Shown: positions 57,320 to 64,000 of the stretch, piece by piece | How the letters are laid out: the number at the start of each line of letters is the position of its first letter | Numbering within the stretch: the first letter of the stretch is position 1 | NCBI GenBank assembly: GCA_037576215.1 | Contig: JBANDB010000014.1 | Span: 2,046,001 to 2,110,000 of the forward strand | Source of the DNA: Armillaria gallica | Taxonomy: Eukaryota; Basidiomycota; Agaricomycetes; Agaricales; Physalacriaceae | Direction of reading: 5' to 3' | Length of the DNA stretch: 64,000 nucleotides | Notes under the pieces: generated by a model | Databases searched by the model: none | Told to the model about the DNA's origin: nothing | Seen by the model: only the letters and a program-made list of their open reading frames with translations | Position numbers and translations under genes: made by a program

Positions 57320-59409
57320 ATGGCAAATCCTCGGCAACGCAGAAAGGCCCGGTCGGGGTCGCACAGAGCAGTCTCTCAGTCCAAAAATGCAAAACGGAAT
57401 TTGAAGAAAACGCCGCGTTGAGTTGTCAATGGATTTTTGGGTTAACTTGCGGCTCATGTCAAAACAGCAATCCGCGGACCCAAAGTCCTACAAGATGCAT
57501 GGGACAGCAGGAAAACTGTCAGACAAAAGTGCGTAGGTGGACACTTACAGCATACTTGCTGTCCCTTTCGTATTGCGGCCTCGTTGATTCTGTCAGCGCG
57601 GTCACCTTCAGCTGTCCAAACTAGTATTCCCGATTTGATTCTCAATTTGAAGTTCATATGGACGCTGGTACGGGGCCGCATCTACGCTTGGCTCCAACGT
57701 TGAACTCAGTGGGAGGGCTACGCTGTCGTTTTGACGACATTACCTTTTGACAATCCTGCTTCGCACTCTTTATGGTATGAGTGCTGATTCTTCTGTTTCA
57801 GTTACGCTGCCCTCGGACTTATCCACGACCTAAACCCATCTGCATCAGGTGGCGCTGAGCCCTTGGAGGAGACCATTGACGATCTTCCCCCGGCGCAGGT
57901 TGCACCTGATTCAGAGGTAGCACCGGGTAGTGGATCAATGAAACTGCCTCAAGGGTATGGTAGAATCATTCGAGACGACGCGGGCAATGTGCTGCGCGTC
58001 GAATTACCAGAGCAAGATCAGGAGGGCGACAACACTAATAGCCCTGGGAGAGACATTGATATGGAAACATTAGAGCCCGATGTGGATCAGAAAGTCCTCC
58101 AAAAATGGGTCGCGGATTTAGGTGGTTCAGAGACACGAAGACCCACAGGAAAAGATGGCGACATTGTTAAAGGTGAGAGCTGCTTTGATGATGCCCTTCA
58201 TTTCCCTTTTTACTCTGTCCTCGCTTCACCCTCCATCTTCTCTTTGTTAAATTGTGTCTTCTTTGTGCCCCATATCACTCTGCCACGGACTTTCCTTTTT
58301 GACATACATCTTCGACCACAATGTTGTCCGTGGCGGCACGGACTTGGTGTTCCGTTATTAATTCCTTTGTTTCGGCTTACGTGCATCATTCCGGAGGTCA
58401 AACCAATGACGATGATAGGTGTCACCTTGTTACCTTTTCTTCTAATTTTTGTCTTTTCCGTCGAGTTCCACTTTGTATACCAAGTGGACGTCCCGGCGGG
58501 CTGTACCCTTCCATCCGTTCGTAGTGTGGACACGTCTGATTCACCGTATGGACGGGGGGTTTTTTTTTCGTGCATTATTCTTTAAACGGCATCCGGGTCC
58601 ATTGGGTTGTGCGGATCTTCATTACCCTTCCGCTTTGGCGTACAATGGACTTTTACGCTTTAATTCAGGTTAACGGGTGCACGTACGTCCTTGATGCTCC
58701 TAGAATTATTCTAGGTGGCGCTCGCCGATATCATGATGCACCAGGTTCCTGTATCTCGAGACGCGTCGATTTGCTATTGTGATTCGCGTGGTTCTTCTTT
58801 CGATTCCACATCCGTTTACTCTACGGGCACCGTCTCTTTCTATTCTCCATTTTTTCTCTGTTGATGACGCCTTCCGCCTTCCGCCTGTCTCAATTGCGCT
58901 ACGTCTCTGTCTTTAAACTTTTTTGAAAGGCTTGGACGGGCGTCTCGATGCCGCTTTCGTCCCTCATTTCTCTATATACAGACAAGGAGAAATTTCGCAC
59001 GGTTCAGGCGGAGGCGGGCGTTCTCTGCTTCTGTTACTTAGCTTTGCTTCGACCGTCGCGATTTAATTGCCGACTCGGAGCGGAGGATCGTTGACGAAGC
59101 TAGTTTCTTGTTCCCGATCTCTTGCTCATACTTCTTTCGGCGTATCGAGTACTGACCGAGTCCGGCTTTCTTCCAGAGCTCGAACGCTTATCCGCTGTTC
59201 CAACAAATAAGACGCAGACTACGTTGTCAATTGCGCTTACAGGATCGGGACCTCGCCATACGGCCAAAGGCGAGTTGGAATATCTTCTGAAGCTCGTTGA
59301 GAAACACGGCAAAGACGCGGAGAAAATGGCGAAGGATCGAAAATTGAACCCAGATCAGCGGACCACTGGGGAGCTGCGGCGGGCGCTGAAGAGGGCCGGG
59401 CTCACTTAA
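57320..59409 (+). CDS. NOP16: Ribosome biogenesis protein NOP16
   Basis: NOP16 is a nucleolar factor of 60S subunit assembly. Exon 1 (57320-57416) gives MANPRQRRKARSGSHRAVSQ and SKNAKRNLKKTP, the family start. Exon 3 (57802-58172) gives YAALGLIHDLNPSASGGAEP, the acidic middle and PQGYGRIIRDDAGNVLRVEL. The last exon (59177-59409) gives ELERLSAVPTNK, GPRHTAKGELEYLLKLVEKH, DAEKMAKDRKLNPDQRTTGE and LRRALKRAGLT, the diagnostic C-terminal motif. Exon 2 near 57612-57670 (PVQTSIPDLILNLKFIWTL) can be placed from its acceptor, but its junction to exon 3 does not keep frame, so an indel or a missed border lies there. The intron 58173-59176 is 1004 nt, far longer than any other here. Confidence 0.85.
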
Positions 59410-60644
59410 GTTTTCACGATAATTAATGAACTGTAGGCGTATGGTACATGCACAGATACATGATATAGTGATGTATTGAGTAGGTCGTACTGGTACATAT
59501 ACGGAACGCGCTGTCAAGCGTCGGAGAAGTATGATTGATTGAATGACGCTATGATGGATGTACGGTAAAACGTCCGGAGAAATGCATTTTTACAAGGCCG
59601 TCGCCGCAGTACAGACAGAGCACAAAGTGAAAGGGATATGAATTGACTGGACAAAATTCTCACGGTATAGACCGTCTGGAATGACTTGGGATATGGATGG
59701 CACCGAGGGAACGTCAGTCGGACTGGCGGAGTACGTACAATAGAGTAACGCTGATCTATGAGCGTTTTCCGCCCTTGTCCGTTCCGTTCGTAGTCGCATT
59801 TGAACTGTCGAGGATCGGTGGATGGAAGAATCTAGTACAGTTGGCAACTAAAGGGCACTAAGTACGTGGGAACTAGAAGCACCTGGTACAGACGGGGACT
59901 TGGAGTTGATGATTTCTCATTGTCGCTATTCTGGTGCATGTCGTCCATTCTGATGTCGAGAAGCGTGAATTGTGGTTTGTTTGTGATAGAGAACCTGCAA
60001 AGTTGTGTGGGAGGCAAGATTGGGTTCAAGATACAAACTCCGACTGATACCCACTATGCTGGACGGTGACTGCCAAAATTGGACATCTGGTATAGATCCA
60101 TATCGCCGGTTGGTGCCACTGGCAACGACGAAAAAAGGGCGACCGCAAACGGGGGCAAAACCATGCATTCGTCCTAAAATGGAGGTTGGCTTGACGTCAA
60201 AATCCGGTCAACACCTGCAGAGCATTTGATTGCTGGGACTGCATCCGTAGCAAATTACAGAATCGAACTAATAGAATTGGCATACAATAGTACATTTTGC
60301 ATGTATACCAGGGCAGGCGGCCTGCAGCCTCGACGCACGAGTGCCTTGCGATATGTGCTGGGAACAATCCATCGAGGCAACCAGGATCGGCAGGGATCTG
60401 TAACGCGTCACGCTTCTCGAAATCAAGCCCTCGACGCCAAACTTGGCCAAGAACACCTCCTCCACTTTTGCAATTATTTTTATTACTTTTCCGATTATAT
60501 ACGATCATTATTTTCCTCCAGTAATCGACATGAGATCTCAATATATCCATCCAGATCCGTTCCATTCGTATCGCCTCTTCCCTTATATTCTTCTTTTCCG
60601 GCCTCTACCTGTCCTCTGTTTTCCCCCCGTCGTCGCTGCTACCC
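59410..60644. other. Upstream region of the Zn2Cys6 gene
   Basis: About 1.2 kb between NOP16 and the transcription factor gene. No supported gene on either strand. A pyrimidine-rich stretch at 60560-60640 directly precedes the ATG, as in many fungal leaders. Confidence 0.5.
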
Positions 60645-63600
60645 ATGTCTCCCAGGACACCATCGACGTCGTCTCCCACTTCCTCTCGTAGTGCCTCTGC
60701 ACCCTACCTTCGAAGGCCCTCCGGCCAGCCCAAGTCGTCGCGCCAACAGTTTTCGGCCTGTGGGGCATGTCGAATGCGGAGGTGCGTCCGACCTCCCCCC
60801 TCCCCCCTACCAGTACTAACTGGAGACAGAGTACGCTGTGACCTCAAGGATCTTCCAATAGCGACGGCAGGCCCAAATCCTGCCTGTTCCAACTGCAAGG
60901 AACGGGGGTTAAAATGCGTGTATGTACTGCCGACATTTCGTGCCGGTTTTTCCGTTGACGTTCTACAGAGACGAGTTCGCCGACGTCAAGGCTGTTAAGC
61001 TCCTTCGACGCGGTCGTCGTCTACAGCAGGTCGAGTGAGTCGTGCAGCTTCGCGACAAGGCATTACCTCATCGCATATTTTAGAGCTATCTACGGGAAAG
61101 CTACCGACTCTCAAAACGGTTCCTCCCACTTCGCCTCCCCCGCCACCCATCTACCGAGCATTATTCCCCAGCTCAAGCCCGAATTTTTCTCCTCTTCCTT
61201 TTGGCGGTGGTTCAGTGTACAGCGTAAGTTTGCCACTCACCCGGTCTGTTGCGCCACTAACACATCCGTTGCAGGGCCTGTTCTCGACCCCGTCGAGTTC
61301 TCCGGACGATTCCTCGCGCACTCAAAGGGCACGCATCTACTTGGACACGAGGGCAGCGTTATTGCTCTCCTCCTGGTCGTCTGGGCTGCATCTTTTGGTG
61401 TCGACGAACAGGGGGTCCCTATCGAGAACGAAGACCACGACTACGAGCTTTCTATGGGTCATGGCGAGTACTCTATGCAACGGAACACGCGCAGCGCAAG
61501 TGTCAGCTCTCGGCCGTCGAAAGGACGAAACGGGGATTCTTCAAAGTCGCGGGTCGGGAGGAAGGAAACCACCGAGGCAATGTTGCGCGAGGTTTTAGAA
61601 CTCGTCGACTACCACAGCATTATGCGTAAGCCGTCCTGGGACGGAATACGAGTACTTTTACTTATTTTGCCCCTCTTGGAGGGTGAGTCCGGACCAATGT
61701 CAGATGCTGTTGATTTTGACTGACATCGGACTTCTTAGATGCTAACCCTCTGGACCGGCTGACTATGCATGAGGCGACATTGTTACAGGCACATTCGCTA
61801 TGCGCTTTGTCCCCGTCGCCCTCCACTTCTACTATTTCTCATACGTCTGACGACGCTATTGTACGAGCACGGATTTTCTGGTATGCTCATCTGCAAGAAG
61901 GTATAACCACTGGCATGCGGGGCGGCCGATTAATACTGTGAGTCTTCTGGCGCGCACTAATTCGACTTGGCATCTTATGTTTCAAATGCATAGAACGGAA
62001 GACGATCTTGATACATTTCAAAGTACTCTACCGCCTTATAATTTTGGCCTCAACAGCGCGTCTGGCCTATCATCACCATCATCGTCTTCCTTTATGGCTT
62101 CCTCCCACCCATACCTTCAAGTCACACACCTCTTCTCCATACCCCTTCACCTCAGCTCGGTCTGCCGCAAGGTTCACGCAGTGTTAACTGGTGCAAAAGC
62201 GGCGCGAAAGGCAGAAGAAGGCGCTGGAGTTGATGGTGAGGGTATGAGGGAGGTTTGGGAGGGACTGGAGCGATGTTGGGGAGAATTCGAGGAGCTCAAG
62301 AGACCCAATGGGATGGAAAGCGAAACGGACGCACAGGTTGAACGATTCGCGAGCGCATGGCAGGTATGATTAATTTCTTCTTCCTTGATATTTCTCAGGT
62401 ATTAATCATTTGTCCCTTCGTAGATATTTATTTTTGAATGTTGTTAGTACCTATTTCATCCTTCCCTCTAAAATTTTTTGGAGCTAACTGCATCACTTTT
62501 TTCTTCAGATAACATCATTAGGGAAGCCCTTAAGCAATACGTTTCCCGGTCAGCTTCTTCAACGTCCGCGTCTTCACCGCAGCCCATGTTTGCTACAACT
62601 TCGCACCCCTCTCCAAAAGGCTCTCCGCATGGTCAAAGTCCGCCACCATATTATACCCTTCATCAGCTTCACGCGATGGCGACCCGAAAGTGTGTTCGCA
62701 TTCTTCCGTATGTCCTAGGGATCATTAAGCATCATCTATCATGCGACGTCGTCGACACATCGGGCATGTTCAAGTGGGATGCAGGCCTGGTCCGTGACGG
62801 ATGCTTCTTCGCGGGTTTCTTGTCTGCTAGTTCAGAGAGCAACACCCTCGCTGATCCCGACGACCGCCAGCAGTTTGGATCTATGAAGCAGGAGTCGGAC
62901 GCGCGGATTGACGGATCTCTTCCGCCTCTTCTGGCGCGTTCAAGTTATCTTCCGATTTATGATGCCGAGGATGGTGTGCGAATATGTCTTACCGCCCTTT
63001 CGACGATGCGATGGGCCTTTTCCAAGAGCGAGGAACGGCGAGAAACGCTGCGAATGGTTTGGGAAGATGGCAAGATGCGGAAGAGAACGATTCAATCCTT
63101 CTCTCATCCTCATACACCGCACGCAGCTGAAGCTCCGAGCAGCGCACTGCGGGAGATCGATTTGCGCTACGCCGAGGAAGCCGCAGCGCAACCAACTTCT
63201 TCATCATATGTGGACATGTACGGCGGCGGCAAAGTTCCCGCCTCCATTCACCACCTACCACCGCTCAACCTGAGCAATATTTCCGCATCACACCATGTTT
63301 CGGTGGACTCAGCTCCGACGACTGGTTACAGTACCGATGGCTCCGCGGGCGCCAATTCGTGGCCATCGTACACGCCACCCGGGACGGGTACCTCGACGTC
63401 AGGAACAAGCGCGACGGGAAATGTAGTCCGGTCCCCCGTCTTCTCGAGCTTGGTGTCCGTCCCGAATGCGGGGATCAAGAGCGAGGGTATGCTATACCAC
63501 AACGTTTCGGCAGATCTTGAGCCTTTTGGTTTCAATGCCCCTGCGACCGGGACGGATGTGAGTGGCGTCATGGTCGGGTACCATCACTCCCCTCATCAGA

Positions 63601-63719
63601 CGCGGGGCGGCGGGGCGGGCAACTTCATGGACTTTGCGCAGACAGGGAATGCGCCTCTCGGGCATCCCGTATCAGATGGGATTGATTTCGGCGAGGACGG
63701 GAACGGGTATTATCATTGA
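60645..63719 (+). CDS. Zn(II)2Cys6 fungal transcription factor
   Basis: This is a fungal binuclear zinc cluster regulator with a middle homology region. It starts MSPRTPSTSSPTSSRSASAP. The cluster reads C-G-A-C-R-M-R-R then, after a 52-nt intron, V-R-C ... PACSNCKERGLKC, giving C-x2-C-x6-C-x15-C-x2-C-x6-C with all six cysteines. A basic linker follows (FADVKAVKLLRRGRRLQQVE). The fungal-TF domain begins at about PQLKPEFFSSSFWRWFSVQR and includes FLAHSKGTHLLGHEG, LLLVVWAASFGVDE, ARIFWYAHLQEGITTGMRGG and TEDDLDTFQSTLPPY. A long Ser/Gly/Pro-rich C-terminus ends DFGEDGNGYYH and could be an activation region. Target genes cannot be told from sequence. It is the last gene of the window; the remaining 281 nt is its 3' region. 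Confidence 0.92.
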
Positions 63720-64000
63720 TTTTCATCTGTTTTCGTGAGGGGCAGACTTTCCGGCCGGTCGCAAAATCTTTACTCTGTTTGGGTTGTTGGTTATAGGTGT
63801 TCTTTAATTTGTTTCCTGCTGTGTTTCATCGTTGATGCTTTCTTTCTGTGTCGCTGTCAAGCTATTCCTAGACATATACCTCGCACATCCGGCCTAAAAT
63901 ATCTTATTCTGCTTTTTTGCATCCGATACCTCGAGTCATCTATTATACTTTTTAGGCCTTTGCGTTTTCAGCGATCTTTGTTGCAGTGTATTCTTAGGTG

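Noticed and set aside
58210..58575. 121-codon minus-strand frame inside the long NOP16 intron, as a nested gene
   Set aside because: No motif or promoter, low-complexity surroundings; more likely chance.

Overview
The window looks like nuclear DNA of a basidiomycete fungus, most likely an agaricomycete. Genes are packed on both strands and broken by many short GT-AG introns, mostly 45-110 nt. It carries a DUF6533 seven-helix protein, several Argonautes and a short seven-cysteine metallothionein, a combination typical of mushroom-forming fungi. All gene models below were spliced by hand from reading frames and splice signals. None was checked against a database.

Layout. 1-1609: 3' part of the vitamin B6 gene PDX1. 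1610-8135: gene-poor stretch with microsatellites, one doubtful small ORF and an old diverged duplication. 8136-12079: first Argonaute. 12349-18370: SFT2, glyoxalase II, a Ser/Thr-rich membrane protein and SRP receptor alpha. 18677-23428: EDC4-like mRNA-decapping scaffold. 24327-24539: a tiny metallothionein gene. 24746-31056: Rab geranylgeranyl transferase alpha, splicing factor SYF1 and ribosome factor SSF1. 31467-36548: DUF6533 membrane protein and an SR-repeat protein. 39307-48334: cyclin L, then two Argonautes in tandem. 48794-53532: YPT1/RAB1, an unresolved small gene and a penta-EF-hand protein. 54915-59409: a HAD hydrolase ending in SKL, QCR10 and NOP16. 60645-63719: a Zn2Cys6 transcription factor.

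Themes. RNA biology is prominent: three Argonautes, EDC4, SYF1, cyclin L, an SR-rich protein, and the nucleolar factors SSF1 and NOP16. Membrane traffic is the second theme: SFT2, YPT1, the Rab prenylation subunit and the SRP receptor. No CRISPR array, complete transposon, rRNA or convincing tRNA was seen.

The most interesting points are: the three Argonautes with different fourth catalytic residues; the hidden metallothionein with an AP-1-type palindrome in its promoter; a peroxisomal SKL terminus encoded across a good 5' splice site; extreme microexons, including an initiator exon that is only ATG; and a 9-kb stretch where three conserved genes carry small frame-breaking indels, which looks more like sequence error than decay.
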